64,000 bases of DNA. It comes from Leuctra nigra (lineage: Eukaryota; Arthropoda; Insecta; Plecoptera; Leuctridae). The stretch is taken from contig OW203763.1 in NCBI GenBank assembly GCA_934045905.1, forward strand, positions 20,945,108-21,009,107, in the 5' to 3' direction. The position numbers were made by a program, and so were the translations under genes. The notes beneath the pieces were generated by a model. That model was not told the origin of the DNA and searched no databases. It saw only the letters and a list, made by a program, of their open reading frames with translations. Below are positions 11,401-23,160 of the stretch, one piece after another. Position 1 is the first letter of the stretch, and every line of letters begins with the position of its first letter.

Positions 11401-14400
11401 CCGGTGACGATGCTGTCACCATGTCTCTTTGCACTTGCGTGCGCAACCCTCTTTTACTCGACTGAACGAGTTGCTTTTCAGCTCGAATGATGAGAATGTA
11501 AAAGAGGGTTAAAAGAGGGTTGCGCACGCAAGTGCAAAGAGACATGGTGACAGCATCGTCACCGGTGGTATGACAGTTTGTAGAAACATTCTCTACCTTA
11601 ATTCCATTCTCCTCGGAGATCTCTAACCCTCATCAGTGTGTTGTGTCTAATGTCCGTCCGTCCGATCGGGTAGCTCAGTTGGTAGAGCTCTCGCCCGGCA
11701 AGTGAGAGGTCCCGGGCTCGAGCCCCGGTTCGGTCGGATATTTTTCACAGCACACATCCCTTCATATCATTAAAATAAATGTTGTAGCCGTAGTGTCACT
11801 TGAACATTGACCGCGGACCAATTTCAGTGTCCAGGAGTGTACCTACATTTTATGTTGAAATCGTGTTCAACAATGAATCTACTATTTTTTAAATATAATC
11901 CAAACCTTAAAATACAATCAGTGCAAATAGCCTTGTCCCCGAGCAAATCTTCCCAACGTGAGTTGTTTTGTTTGCCATATCTAGACACATCCGAGAGTTC
12001 TGGAACGGCATTAAAAATAATAGACTGTGACTTCCTCCCTCCCATTCCTCACCTACTCGGTACCTATTATTTGTTCTTCATCTCACTGTGTTCTTCACAA
12101 ACACTAATAATCTACCTAATTAGTAATTCCAAATATTAATGTTTCAGTCCCAAACCACGTTTTCTCTTACAACTTGCATTTCTTCATTACAGAAACTCTA
12201 CGTGCCTTATACTTAGGAGACAATGACTTTGAATATGTGCCTGTGGATATTGGACAATTGAAGAATCTCCAAATTGTGAGTAACTAACGAGCCTATACTA
12301 AACCTTCAAACCCTTCAAAACACAATGACTTAAAAAATAGGTCTTTGGCTTCTCTAGACACAAAAGAAACATTCTATACTCTACTAACAAGTATCAATTT
12401 GAATAAAATTATACTGAATTTTTATAACATGCTAAAAAATTTGAGGATGAGTATCATATCTTTATCTATGCCACTATACAGATGTCTTTTTTATGGTTAT
12501 AGGTATAAAAGCAAAGCAGTGTTTGGCATAGAGACATTGAAAATCTGTTTTAATTTGGTACGCATGATGATAATCCTGTGAACATAGAATATTATGAAAA
12601 TAAATGTAGGAAAACAAATTAAGGGAACCTACCAATTTCTATGCCCATACAATGTTTTGCCAAATAAAGTACCTAATTGCATTTTACAATAATAAAGCTA
12701 ATTACCCCCCCCCCTCATCTAAAAATAAATAAATTAACCCATATTGATTCCAAAATATGTATATGCTTTCAGTTGGTTCTCCGTGACAATGACATTGTCG
12801 AGCTGCCAAAAGAAATCGGGGAGTTGACACGACTTCGCGAGCTGCATCTCCAGGGAAACAGGCTCTCCGTTCTGCCTCCAGAAATTGGTATAAAAAGCTT
12901 GTAGATGCTACAGTTGTTAAGTTAGAGTTGATATACCTTGCCCCAGTAATGAAGGCAACTAATATAACAGGACGCCAAGCAGTTTGCCGTTTACTTGTAT
13001 TTTGGAATGTATTGAGTGACCAAAATCTGACAACAATACTTTTATGTCAGCAATTAAACATTGACAAATATTGGTATTAACATTTGAATTTTATTCATAT
13101 GCTTATTTGATGATTGCATAATTCCTTTATAGTAATTCCTATAATATATTAACCTCAGAGGTAGATAAGACCCAAAGTCTTTTTCTCGATTTTGCGTTGC
13201 ATACTTTTGGAATCATGTAATCAAGCTCTTTCAATTGCATTTTGACTAATGTCAACAAATATTGTTACTGAAGTATTCTCTTACAAAATGGCTCATGTCA
13301 ATATTAACAAATAATATGGAATGACTGAAGAATGACTTGTTTATGAGTTAACCTTAAGAATCATTTACCTCTGAGGTAGATCTATATATTACAATTGTAA
13401 AAAATGGGTAGCCATTATATCCTGCTATTATTATTTTCTTCTTTTATGAGTACTACTATGTATGAGAATCTTGCCAAGATGTGTGGATCTCATATCCTGT
13501 GTTGTTGTTGTTGTTATCAGGAAACCTGGATATGACCAGCAATAAGTCGGTGATAAAGATGGAGAATAATCCGTGGGTGACGCCGATAGCCGATCAGCTG
13601 CAAGTTGGTGTTTCTCACGTCATGGACTATATTCGCACGGAAACGTACAGATTGTAAGTGTTCCTTTTAGCATTTTAATTCTTCAGGATGATTTTTTTCA
13701 GGATGTGTGATTTTGTTAAGAATAAAAAAGTGTGTACAGCAAGTAGATCTAATTTATTTTTAATTTTTTAAATTACATATTTCTAGTTTTGGAGCATTCT
13801 TTGTGAGATAATTTTTTTTTAAATACACCTGGTTAATGGTCCTTTTATATTCATTCAGCACCTTGGGTACTTTTGATATTGGAACAGAGGTAACATGTAG
13901 TTTTTTTTTTTTTACATTATCCCCCCTTTTCCAATAGACCGTATAAAAAATTAACTGTGTCATGTTTGTATCTGCGAAATGGTCGCTGATAATTTTAAAT
14001 TGGTCTGTAGGTCAAAACTGAAATGAGTCTGGACAGCGAGAGCCTGAACTCTCACCAGATGGAGCCACCGTCAGTTGTTCTGCTAGGCCGAGAAAGACTT
14101 CATTGCTCGCTTACCTTTGAATGTACTCTTTCTCGGCCTAGCAGAATTCCTGATTATCAGCGCATTCTGTTGATAGTTCAAACATACTTTGCCCCGACTG
14201 TATCTGTTTTGGAACTACGAATCGATCCTTGTTTTTGGCGGTGCCCCTTTATATCAAATTTGTTTCAATTTGCAGAGTAAATACTTTGAGTCGATGCCAC
14301 TTTCTTTGTATGTACCTACTTGTATTGGCGTTGTGAATGCATTATATAATATTGGTGGGATATAATGATCTTATGCAAACAAACCAAAATCTAAAAAACA

Positions 14401-15066
14401 AAACATCTCAATAAAATTAATAAAACTCTTAAGACTTTTCACGAACTATTCTTTATTTAAATCAATATTTCGTCCACCCGTCTGTGGACTTCCTCAGGAA
14501 ACTTAACAACTTGTTAAGTTAAGTTAAGTTAAGTTAAGTTGTTAAGTTAAGTTGTTAAGTTAAGTTGTTAAACTTGTTAAGTTTCCTGAGGAAGTCCACA
14601 GACGGATGGACGAAATATTGATTTTAATAAAGAATAGTTCGTGAAAAGTCTTAAGAGTTTTATTAATTTAACTATCCGAACTAAATAAGGGGAAGAAAGA
14701 ATATTTTAAAATCTCAATAAAAGTTAGAACATGGTCTTCTTGCACTTTCTTTTACATAATGAAGAAGGAATTTAGGGATTTCATACTGGTCAAGGTTCAG
14801 ATATCATGTGAGTTACTGTCTATTGTCGATTATGATGAGATGGAAGTGATGGTGTGAAGACGCTTGTTCACTTGCGTGAGGACACTTGGTGTTGTGTAAA
14901 TGTACTCTGCCAAGCGTCTTTCTCTGCCATGAATTGGTATTAAATTGTTGACTTGGTCTATTTCAGCTTGCATACCCGACATGTCGCTGCCAAGGGTCCG
15001 GCTCCGCCAAAAACAAATGACAAAAGCAGGAAGATATCAAGAATTATGTCCAGGCAACAAAGTTGA
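8323..15066 (+). CDS. Rsu1: Ras suppressor protein 1 (leucine-rich repeat protein), complete
   Basis: LRR adaptor that binds PINCH in the ILK-PINCH-parvin integrin adhesion complex; the Drosophila orthologue is icarus. Exons 8323-8482, 9632-9682, 9774-9894, 10382-10500, 12193-12275, 12773-12887, 13521-13653 and 14967-15066 join without a phase error. From the conserved start MSKAKK (8377) the product is 275 aa, close to human (277). LRRs run from about residue 40 to 190: [107 protein letters not shown]-terminal cap follows with [14 protein letters not shown] and [14 protein letters not shown], then a basic tail. An upstream in-frame ATG (8323) would add 18 residues. The gene converges on UNC80 across 8 kb. 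Confidence 0.95.
9217..9462. mobile_element. Foldback MITE in Rsu1 intron 1
   Basis: Arms of over 100 bp pair: the left side starts CAATTGAGGGGCCGCGTCG and the right side ends ATCGATGCCCTCAATTG. The arms share ATAAACTAGCTA, TGCACAACATTGA and ATAAGAGGCCCTAT. No coding content. Confidence 0.85.
9632..9682 (+). CDS. Rsu1: Rsu1 exon 2
   Basis: 51-nt exon giving [17 protein letters not shown], the first LRR, with acceptor TTTTTCACAG and donor GTATGA. Phase 1 at both ends. Confidence 0.92.
9774..9894 (+). CDS. Rsu1: Rsu1 exon 3
   Basis: LRRs [20 protein letters not shown] and [20 protein letters not shown]. Acceptor ATATTTACAG, donor GTAAGT; phase 1 in, phase 2 out. Confidence 0.94.
10130..10293. 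mobile_element. Short MITE with GGGGGGTTACC ends
   Basis: 164-bp element in Rsu1 intron 3 with inverted ends GGGGGGTTACCTAATATCC / GGATATTAGGTAACCCCCC. Family unknown; no clear target duplication. Confidence 0.75.
10382..10500 (+). CDS. Rsu1: Rsu1 exon 4
   Basis: [20 protein letters not shown] to TLPGNFFML, two LRRs very close to the vertebrate protein. Acceptor TTCCTCTAG, donor GTAAAT. Confidence 0.95.
11231..11302 (-). tRNA. tRNA-like unit (probably a tRNA-derived repeat)
   Basis: 72 nt with paired acceptor ends (GATCGGG / TTCGGTC), a canonical D arm TAGCTCAGTTGGTAGAGC and T arm GGTTCGAGCCC. The nominal anticodon is GGC (Ala), but position 33 is C instead of U. Being inside a palindromic repeat, it is more likely a pol III-type repeat head than a working tRNA. 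Confidence 0.5.
11664..11735 (+). tRNA. tRNA-like unit, inverted partner
   Basis: Inverted copy of the unit at 11,231-11,302. It differs in the B box (GGCTCGAGCC instead of GGTTCGAGCC), which should weaken pol III use. Same C33 oddity. Confidence 0.5.
12193..12275 (+). CDS. Rsu1: Rsu1 exon 5
   Basis: [20 protein letters not shown] to LKNLQI, one LRR. Acceptor CTTCATTACAG, donor GTGAGT; leaves in phase 0. Confidence 0.94.
12773..12887 (+). CDS. Rsu1: Rsu1 exon 6
   Basis: [20 protein letters not shown] to [11 protein letters not shown], two LRRs nearly identical to vertebrate RSU1. Acceptor TGCTTTCAG, donor GTATAA. Confidence 0.95.
13153..13375. mobile_element. MITE with CCTCAGAGGTAGA ends, copy 1
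   Basis: Ends CCTCAGAGGTAGA and CCTCTGAGG. Shares with the copy at 38,546-38,794 the tracts CTTTTGGAAT.ATGTAATCAAG and TGAAGTATTCTC. In Rsu1 intron 6. Confidence 0.75.
13521..13653 (+). CDS. Rsu1: Rsu1 exon 7
   Basis: [19 protein letters not shown], then [20 protein letters not shown], the C-terminal cap after the LRRs. Acceptor TTGTTATCAG, donor GTAAGT; leaves in phase 2. Confidence 0.95.
14080..14144. repeat. Perfect 18-bp hairpin in Rsu1 intron 7
   Basis: Arms CTGCTAGGCCGAGAAAGA (14,080-14,097) and its exact complement (14,127-14,144) enclose a 29-nt loop. Base composition is more GC-rich than the surroundings. Confidence 0.85.
14415..14668. mobile_element. Foldback element with TTAAG microsatellite centre
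   Basis: Long inverted arms (AATTAATAAAACTCTTAAGAC and its complement at the right end) include TTCGTCCACC.GTCTGTGGAC and CTTCCTCAGGAAACTTAAC. The middle is a run of TTAAG units. Confidence 0.85.
14967..15066 (+). CDS. Rsu1: Rsu1 exon 8 (last coding exon)
   Basis: [20 protein letters not shown] followed by [12 protein letters not shown] and TGA (15,064-15,066). It matches the basic PPKKNNDKSKKISR tail of vertebrate RSU1. Acceptor CTATTTCAG. Confidence 0.94.
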
Positions 15067-15756
15067 GCAAAGAATACCACATGTTTTAAATACTTTATTC
15101 AGACATGAATAAGAACTTTTCGGAATTTTGCCTGACCCAATTTTCTTAACATATGAATCTAATGTGCTGTAATATTTCAAGTGTCATATTCTATATCGTA
15201 AAGCATGATTAGCAAAATGAAATATGTATTTATATAGATATTTTAATATTTAGATAGTTTTATACAATTAACAGAGAAGAGTGTATTTTATGTATAAGCC
15301 AGTTACTTCTACTATTACTACTAAGCAACAAAACATTGTTTTTTTTACTACTAATGTAAATTATATAAGTTGTTAAGCCATGTATTGGCAAGTTTGCCCA
15401 AGATGCTACTAATTAACTGTATGCCTAATTAAATCAATTCTAGTATTAATCAAGACTGGGATTTGCTTACATCGAAGACAAAAGATTCATCCACCTTTTT
15501 CCATGTGAAATTTTTGAGTAACGTCAATGAGTGTAACAATTCTAATTTGTAGCAACCATGTCAAATGTGGTGACTCGTTTTCTGAAAATTAAGCTTGGAA
15601 TTTACCCACAAACACCTATTTGTTGTTCGACACAGCTTTTGGGTTTTAATGCTAGATATAAATATGCATTTTTGAGGTGAGTGGTGAGTGGCCCTCTGAC
15701 AAAAATCTTCATAATTTTGCTGCTTAGGGTTTTTGTTTATGGAAGTTAGGTACCTA

Positions 15757-16430
15757 ATTGAGCGAACGTCTCCTTTTGGCTTCTTTTGGCACGGACTTCT
15801 GTTTTTTTGTGTGTTTTTCTGTTACTGCTGCTATACAGGTCACAGTTTTTCTCTGATCTAGCTGAAAATTTGCACACATGTACGGACCATCTCTAGACGT
15901 TACAGACCCTAATTTTTTTGAAATCCATTGATTGGTTCAAATTTTGAACCAAAATTTTAAGTTTGAAAAAATTATTTTCCGATTGGTTGGTCTGATTAAT
16001 TTGAAATTCAAAATAATTGTTACGTATTTGACCTGTATAGTTTTTGAGAAAGATCCGTTCACAAATAAAAAAAATAGCATTGATACCATATATGGCAAAA
16101 ATACCATATAAATAGCATTGTAGTTTCGAGGAGTCCGTTGCGGCCGCCCGATGCGCTCCATTCAAAACATTTAATTTGAATTGTCTCAAATCTTACAAAA
16201 GTTTCAGCCAAATCCTTCAATTGGTTGTATGTAACGAATCATTAATAGTTAGATACTGACTTGTATTATATTTGCTTAGTACATTCTTTTCCATGTCATA
16301 TCCGAAGTCTCAGGTATTGTTCCTGATATCCGGTCTGAGTCATTGTTGGCCACCTACCCTAGCGGGAGCCGCAGCTACCCTTGCGTGCAAGACAGGTAGT
16401 TTGCCCATCTCGGTGCTCGCTCACATAGGC
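15757..16430 (+). mobile_element. 'AGCGAGCGTCTCC' interspersed repeat, copy 2
   Basis: Begins TTGAGCGAACGTCTCCTTTTGG and ends at GGTGCTCGCTCA. It shares the TTTTTTTGAAATCCATTGATTGGTT tract (in parts) and GCACACATGTA with copy 1. The right end is diverged. Confidence 0.6.
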
Positions 16431-17504
16431 GTGCGCAGGAGAAATCATTAGGGGGCAAAATATCTGAATTAAGTCAATGGGTAGCTGGAAAGAAGTAACT
16501 CAGAAGACGCAGGACCGGGGCGCGTTGCCCCGGAGAAAAATTGTGATCGTCGAGTGGATTTGATGCATTTTTATGAGTTTTTGAACATAGATGATGTTCA
16601 TTCAACATTTGATTTGATGGCCCTTTGAATTTGCAAATAATATTTTGGTAGAATTAAAAAAGTGCAATTGCTGTATCCTGCCTACAGGGTTATGTATTTT
16701 GAGCAGCCAAAAATACCTATAGTGCTACTTTTTTTTTAATTGCGAGGAAAGGGGGTTCGGGGCCCGAGAAAGTTTTCTCTCAAGTTAATACATCATAGAG
16801 CAATTTTGAGGTACACCTATTCACATTCACATTCATCCTTGTTCATTGGAGCTCTTTAATTGTTGTGTGGTTTTTATTGATTAATTACCGGGTAAAATAT
16901 TGTCTTCTCTTTTAGTTTTATTATGTCAGCTATACATACCTATATGTTTACATTTACTTCTAAAATGAAACAAGAAGTCAAGTTGACAATAACATAAATA
17001 ATTTAATAAAACGGAAACGGTTAGGACTTTGCTCAAACTTAACATTTATTACATAGATATATTTAGATCACCACTCATTTGTGAGCTTCCTCCAGGTCTG
17101 TGATCGTTTTATTAAAATAAACAAAAACTTATAATCGGGAGATAAATAATTTAACTCTTCAAATTCACAATTCAGTGAAATTTACCCTCTTTACCCAGAA
17201 GGGGGAGGACTGAGAGAGGTGGAGAGGCATCAGCCAGAAGACGTATAGGAGGAGGAAGAAGAAGAGTGTGATGTGTCAGGACCGGCCACCCGACATCACG
17301 GAAGTGAATTGCACAAGATTGACGATGGAATTCCACCCCCATCCCCACCCCCACCGCGACATTGAGTTGGAACCGGGCGACAGATGTTTTATTATTTATT
17401 ACAGAAGGGGCGTGCTTTATAATAATTATGGGGTGGTCATTTATTTGTTGCCATGGGATTGTCTCATGACTGTTTAAAAATGTTCATAGCATTGAAAGTA
17501 AAGT

Positions 17505-17890
17505 TCAATACACCTGATGCTTTCTCGGTTTTTCGGTTTTCATAACCGTTTATGAAAGAACGCTGCAAGTCACATTCGGATGAAACTGAGATAAACGAAG
17601 TTTTATGTTGAAACTTGTATCTAATTCTTCCATACAAATCGATATTTCAATTGCGTTTTTCAAGACTTTGTGGCAACATTTTCTAAAATCCAAGGATATA
17701 TTCTGAAAGCTCATAAAAAGTCACTGCAAGATTACATCAAACTCATTTTTTCAAAAAAATTTACTCGTTGCGTTCTTTCCCTGCACCATTCAAATATATA
17801 GACATTTATATTTTGTATTTCCCTCTAGAACTGCTACAAACCGCTCAATTCTGGCAACAAATTGATGACCGCCCTTAAGGTGGTGCAAGC
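17505..17890 (+). repeat. Dispersed repeat shared with 50,400-50,530
   Basis: Shares TATTTCCCTCTA, CGCT..AAACC.C and TGACCGC.CTTAAG.TG with the sequence at 50,400-50,530 in the same orientation, and a similar CGGTTTTCATAACCGTTT start. Class unknown. Confidence 0.5.
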
Positions 17891-18092
17891 GACAGCGATT
17901 TTGCTGCATTTTGTAGACACATTTCTTGGATACGATTGGAGGCGAAATGGGTTGACGAAATTATTTGAATAAAACAAACTTAGGGTTAGGTATCACCATT
18001 CTTCATAATATCTTTGGTATCACTTAGTAATTTTAAATTTTTTGCTTTGTTAATTAGTACCTAATAATTAGGTAATTTTTGGTACAAATTAT

Positions 18093-18539
18093 CTATTTTC
18101 TTGTCTCTCTGGGTGCCGTATAAAATTTTATTTTAAAAATGTGCCAAATAACAACAGTAAGTTCATCCGTGAACAACACTCTTGTAAAATTAGATATCAA
18201 TTGGAACACGGGTTTGGTCTCCAATCGTATCGGAAATTGCATAGTTTTGCGCAATTGTTGAATAACCGGCGCGGAGGCATCTGGGTGCTCACATACAAAT
18301 GAGAGTCTGAGACCCAGTGCAAGGTCTCTGGCGAAGAGGCCTCCTTCCCTTACGTCCACACTGACAGTACAGTACACCCAGCGAGCGTAGAGAAAGTTCA
18401 CCAAACGCTGTGCAAAATTCAACAATGGGCTTAGCTTGTAATCCGGAGTGTTTTGACGCGTGCCCGGTTGTAAATATCTCTCAACCACTGCAGGTAATCG
18501 GGACAGGGTTGTTTTGTTGTGGTGCCAAATATCTTTCAA
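18093..18539 (-). other. Unassigned 148-codon open frame
   Basis: Open frame of 148 codons in intergenic DNA. I recognise no domain, and neighbouring repeats make a transposon remnant possible. I see no splice context or homologue; coding status is doubtful. Confidence 0.15.
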
Positions 18540-18890
18540 TGCAGTTGGCTTTTAAAATTCCAGGAAAGTTGTTTAAAATGGCAACAGTGTAGGTGGAAGG
18601 GGTGGCAGGTCATAAAAAGAGTTGTATCTTGTCAGAGCTGAACTGTCGAACAAGGGTCGAACAATACTGCTCATCTTATGAAAGGAGTTTCTCCACGCTC
18701 GCTGGCCGTACTTTATCTCCTAGTGTCTCGTTCGGTCGGGAGGTGAACCAGCGGGAGAAGTCAGTTGAAGCATAGACATGTTGAAGACAGAGGCTCCCAT
18801 GTGAAGAACAGAACGATATATCAATCAAGTGGTAGGTAATAGTAGCGTAACTTCAGATATCCCCCCCCCCCCCCGCAGGATTGCCTGTAC

Positions 18891-19413
18891 CAGTGGTTCT
18901 CAAAATTTCTACTCCAAGGACCCCCTCAAGAATATTTTGTTGTCGCGGACCCCCAAACCTTATCCATAGCATTTTTGCAATACCTATTTTCACCTTTTTT
19001 CACCATTGCAATGGTGAATGGTTCCTCATTTACCATTCACAAAGATTGTCTAACTTGATCTAACTCGGTGCATCGAAAATAATATGTATGGAAATTGCTT
19101 TCCTTTATATCCATTTTATATAAGTGCAACAAGTCTGTACTTTTGGGGAAACTGTTTGCGCACGAAACAATTGGGGCACTGAGGGGAGCACCCCAGTGGG
19201 CACCCCACATGGGGCACCCCAGTGACATGCGGGAATTTTGAAATTTCAAATTGATTTTGGACAATAATTTTCGTCGATTTGCTAACATGAGCATTTTTTC
19301 ACAATTATGAGAATATGTTTAAAAAAATTAGTTCACTTAGAAGTACTTCTTACGAAATGTATACCTGGGAGGTATGGGAGGACTCCGCAGACCCCAGTTT
19401 GAGAATCGCTATG
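18891..19413. mobile_element. hAT-like non-autonomous transposon
   Basis: Left end CAGTGGTTCTCAAAATTTC and right end CCCAGTTTGAGAATCGCT match the widespread CAGTGGTTCTCAA-type hAT ends, with GGACCCCC / AGACCCC just inside. Flanks GCCTGTAC and GCCTACC suggest a decayed 8-bp target duplication. Confidence 0.7.
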
Positions 19414-20216
19414 GCCTACCGTTTTTTAAAAAATGTATGACATACCGAGGGGGACCGAGACCGAGGGGGAGGGAGGCCCGTTCAGGGGGATCACCATCTC
19501 GAGGGGGAGGTCGGCCCGAGAGGCCCGCGAATTTGGGGAGGGCATGGGACTAGGTCGACCCTGGACTGCATTTAGTTGGGACCAACTCATAATGTGAGGC
19601 GGCCCCTTAGGTCCCACTACCGCGTCAAGGTAGCAGTCCATTGGTGAGGTGTAACTTTTATATTCCCTCATCTAATGCATATAGACATTGTGTAGCCTTC
19701 ACAATGTCTATGTGTGATATAATGTCGCATTATATCTATGCATTATTTTATGGCATTATGTATCATGTAATGCCCTACCTTAAGGTGTCCCAGCTTCTCA
19801 GGGTAAAACCATGTTAAAATGTAAACATAACTCTGTAACGAAAAATAAAGATACTTACTTATTTACTTTGTCGCTATAGCCCCGCGAAGTTTGAATACGT
19901 GATGTCCCACTCAAACCTATGCCGGCCGCGCTCGCTGTAATCTGCTCCAGCCAGTTCCCTAGCTCCATGTGCGCTCGCTACACGGGCATTTCTCACTCCA
20001 TATTTACAATGTGTTTACTTTTGTTCATAATTTATTTTGCTGTATGTAGTCCAGGTTATTATCATCAAAAGTTCTTATAAGTATACTTATTATTCGTATA
20101 CTATTTGAAATGTAGATGTTGAGGCTTGAATAAATTGAAGTTTTCAATTCAACTTTGTCGACATCCAATATCCGCCGTGAGATTCGAAGTGAATTGTCTA
20201 TTGGCGTATTATTAGT

Positions 20217-20757
20217 TGAGCGAGCGTCACCACGGTAGTCTTATGGCACTTCCTCTCAATTTGTGTGTGTTCACTGCCCAGGTCAAACCAATCGATCTAA
20301 AATTTTGCACACCTACTATGTAATCCATGAGGTCTCTGGGAACGTTTTTGAACAGGATTCTGTGATTGGTTGATAAATGAAAATGACATGTAGCTCACAC
20401 CGAATTGATCTATCAAAATTGGTCTTCGATAAATCTGATCAAACTCATATTTTGCAATGGCATTAAGACTAACATTGTCTCTTGTACAAATTTTCAGCCC
20501 AATCAGTCAAAAGAAAGTATGCACTTATTGACAGTTTTAATAACTGTCAGAAATTAAGTATCGTAATGAAAGCTTTTCCACTGCAACTGAATCTGATTTG
20601 CTTTGTGTACCACCAGAGCGTAGGTATAAATTGGTATTCTTAAGTTTCAATAGTTCTTTAGTTCAATAATGTTTATGTGCGTTTGGTTCGGAATTCCTGT
20701 TGCAGAATTTGCACGTACCGGTGCTCGCCCATCAACGCGTTACACTGAGCCTAATTG
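20217..20757 (+). mobile_element. 'AGCGAGCGTCTCC' interspersed repeat, copy 3
   Basis: Starts TTGAGCGAGCGTCACC, contains CAGGTCAAACCAATCGATCT and AAATTTTGCACAC, and ends CATCAACGCGTTACACTGAGC. Same orientation as copies 1 and 2. Confidence 0.75.
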
Positions 20758-20825
20758 TTATTAAATATAACCTAATTGTTATTAAATATTACTTGCACTT
20801 TTTTATGTAGGAAAGATCTGGATAG

Positions 20826-21028
20826 GTACACCGAACAAATCATAAAACGGTATTTGAACGAAACAGATTGGCTGCTGGTCAGGTTCATTGACAATCAATC
20901 CTTGTTATTATCAATGAAATCAGAGCTCGCATAGACGAGTTAGCATAGACTTCATCGGATGGTGCCATCACATTTTTTTCAGACAATCCATTTCTTTCAA
21001 ATACCGTTTTATGAATTGTCAAGTGTAC
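20826..21028. mobile_element. MITE with GTACAC..AAA ends, copy 1
   Basis: Inverted ends around CATAAAACGGTATTTGAA / TTCAAATACCGTTTTATG, outermost GTACACC / AAGTGTAC. The core CTTGTTATTATCA.TGAAAT is shared with the element at 25,363-25,581. Confidence 0.8.
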
Positions 21029-23160
21029 TTGTTTTAGAAATAATGTAGGTTATTTATAATTGATTTAATTCCAAAGTCTCTTTCAAATTTATGACAACCA
21101 GATAAAACAATAGGAATAGCAGGAGTATTTTAAGGCATTCAAACGTTATATATTTCAGCCCCGTTGGTACCTACGACTTTGTACTCGTAGATTTCTTTGT
21201 ATCATTCCAGATTATTATTGCTTTGATTTAATATAATATGTAATTCCTTTTGCTGGGAAAAAATGATGTTCATCGTATGCGTATCGGGTTCCCTTCAATC
21301 ATTGAATATTCTAACAGTTTTTACAAATACATTAACTAACTTTGATAACATTTAATATAAACTAATTTATATTTAGCTAGATAACAAAATGTTATTTTAC
21401 TAAGTACTTTCTATATATAACTATCACACACAATATAATATATTTGTTACCTAGTTAACTAAACAATCACTGACTAATTAGACACCCGTTAGACTAAAGT
21501 GTATATTTTGTGCGTAATTCAGCTATCACAGAATATTAAAGTGAACCTAAATTACCAAAGAGTAAATAGCAGCACTTGTAATTGTAGAAATTACAACATG
21601 ATTAGGTATAATATGTACATTTAGTTTTCCTTCCAATTAAAAAATGTATTCCCGTGGACAAAGAAACCTGGACATTTATCATGCTACTGCATGCATCAAA
21701 CGAGTGCCGATTCTAGAAAATCTGTTTACTGCATAAAGATTTGCTATCTCCACAGAAACGCAAAAATCTAATATCAACATTATTTGACCTATTTTCTTAC
21801 AATAACGTGACATTTAGCTATTATATCGATAATGATTCCACTATAATTATTTTATAAAATGTGTTTTGTGGCATTCGGATAAATAAATATTCTTCCACCG
21901 CAATATTTTATGCCAACCATGGGAATTCAATATAATGCAAACAATTTCTTTTGTTTCAATCGTAATTTCGTTACAAATATATATATTAGTTCACTAAAAC
22001 GTATAATATAATCCAAACTGACTTCACGACATTAGAAAACAAATGCACCTATAAAAGTAAAAACTCGACCAAACGATTCACATTTCTTCTTCATATAGGT
22101 AGGTACCTACCATTAGCTACATAAAACTTTTAACCTGGTAGAAGAAAATTTGAAGAATCTTCTTGAAAATATATCCGACTAAACATACGTAAATTTTTGA
22201 GATTATAGTTTTATAATTTCAAAATATTTTCAAATTCAACATTTTGTAGAAAACTAGGAAGTATCATGGTGAGAATGAGAAGAATGTTACCTACATTAAA
22301 GATCAGAAGCCACGCTGAAAATTATTTTATTTCCAGATGGGATAACGATTGCCCAGGGTTGGGATTCTTTAACTTAAAGCAGTAGCAATTTCGTTAGCAA
22401 TGAGATTTGCCTTAAGCTCCATACAGATTGCTATTCCGCTAGCAATCGAAAAGAGTTGTAGAATCGCAACCCAGTGCCTCTTGCAACCGATTCCAATCAG
22501 CAATGGCATGACTTCTGATACTATAGATACTTTTTAATTAATGTTACAGTTTATTTATCTCTAAAATCATTCGATGTATGTTGTAATACCTGGGTTGCCA
22601 TAAAATTAATATCAACCACATTTCATTAATAAATTGGCACGTTCTGTATTGTTGGGTGTTCATAAGTTACATCTTTGGTGTAACCAAATGGATGTCAAGA
22701 ATTGAGGTAAAATGTATATAAGCTCCTTGCGTATCAATTAATGGTAATGACTTTCCAACCAACGTAACAAAAGTCGCGATGTTTCATATAAAATCATCCA
22801 CCAGTCAGTCATTGCTCGTGCATTGTTACTTTCTTATCGCTATAGTTGAAATAGTTAATGTGAAAACTTAGATATATTCTGTGAATTCATGCATCAAATG
22901 AGATCCAGTACTTCATTGTTCAAAGGAATGACGGTACCTATAGACCTACAGCTATCCTAAGAATTATCAATTCAATATACACCCATCATATTGGATGATA
23001 CTAATCTAATTATAGCTCAAATACACTTCTTTATAACTATTTGACTAACGTCATACCCCCGAAAAAAATGTACTTAAATAAACTGTTCAACTTATCAATA
23101 AATTTCTGATAAAATAATCAACCAATTTCGTGAGCAAAGTGAGATTTCTTCGGCTATGAA

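Larger units (their letters stand above)
10999..11843. mobile_element. Palindromic element carrying two tRNA-like units
   Basis: Outer inverted ends GGTACACTCCTGGACAC / GTGTCCAGGAGTGTACC. Inside, two arms of about 250 bp (11,205-11,455 and 11,508-11,765) are near-perfect inverted copies around a spacer of about 50 bp. Each arm contains one tRNA-like unit. It lies in Rsu1 intron 4. Confidence 0.85.
15067..23160. other. Intergenic region between convergent Rsu1 and UNC80
   Basis: Contains the 3' UTRs of both genes (poly(A) sites not assigned with confidence; an AATAAA on the - strand near 22,551 is a candidate for UNC80) and many repeat copies listed separately. No conserved gene was seen. A 148-codon open frame on the - strand at 18,093-18,539 and a GC-rich tract at 19,420-19,660 remain unexplained. 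Confidence 0.6.

Noticed and set aside
11231..11735. Two functional tRNA-Ala genes
   Set aside because: The folds are good, but both lie in the arms of a palindromic mobile element, have C at position 33, and one has a damaged B box. Kept as tRNA-like units only.
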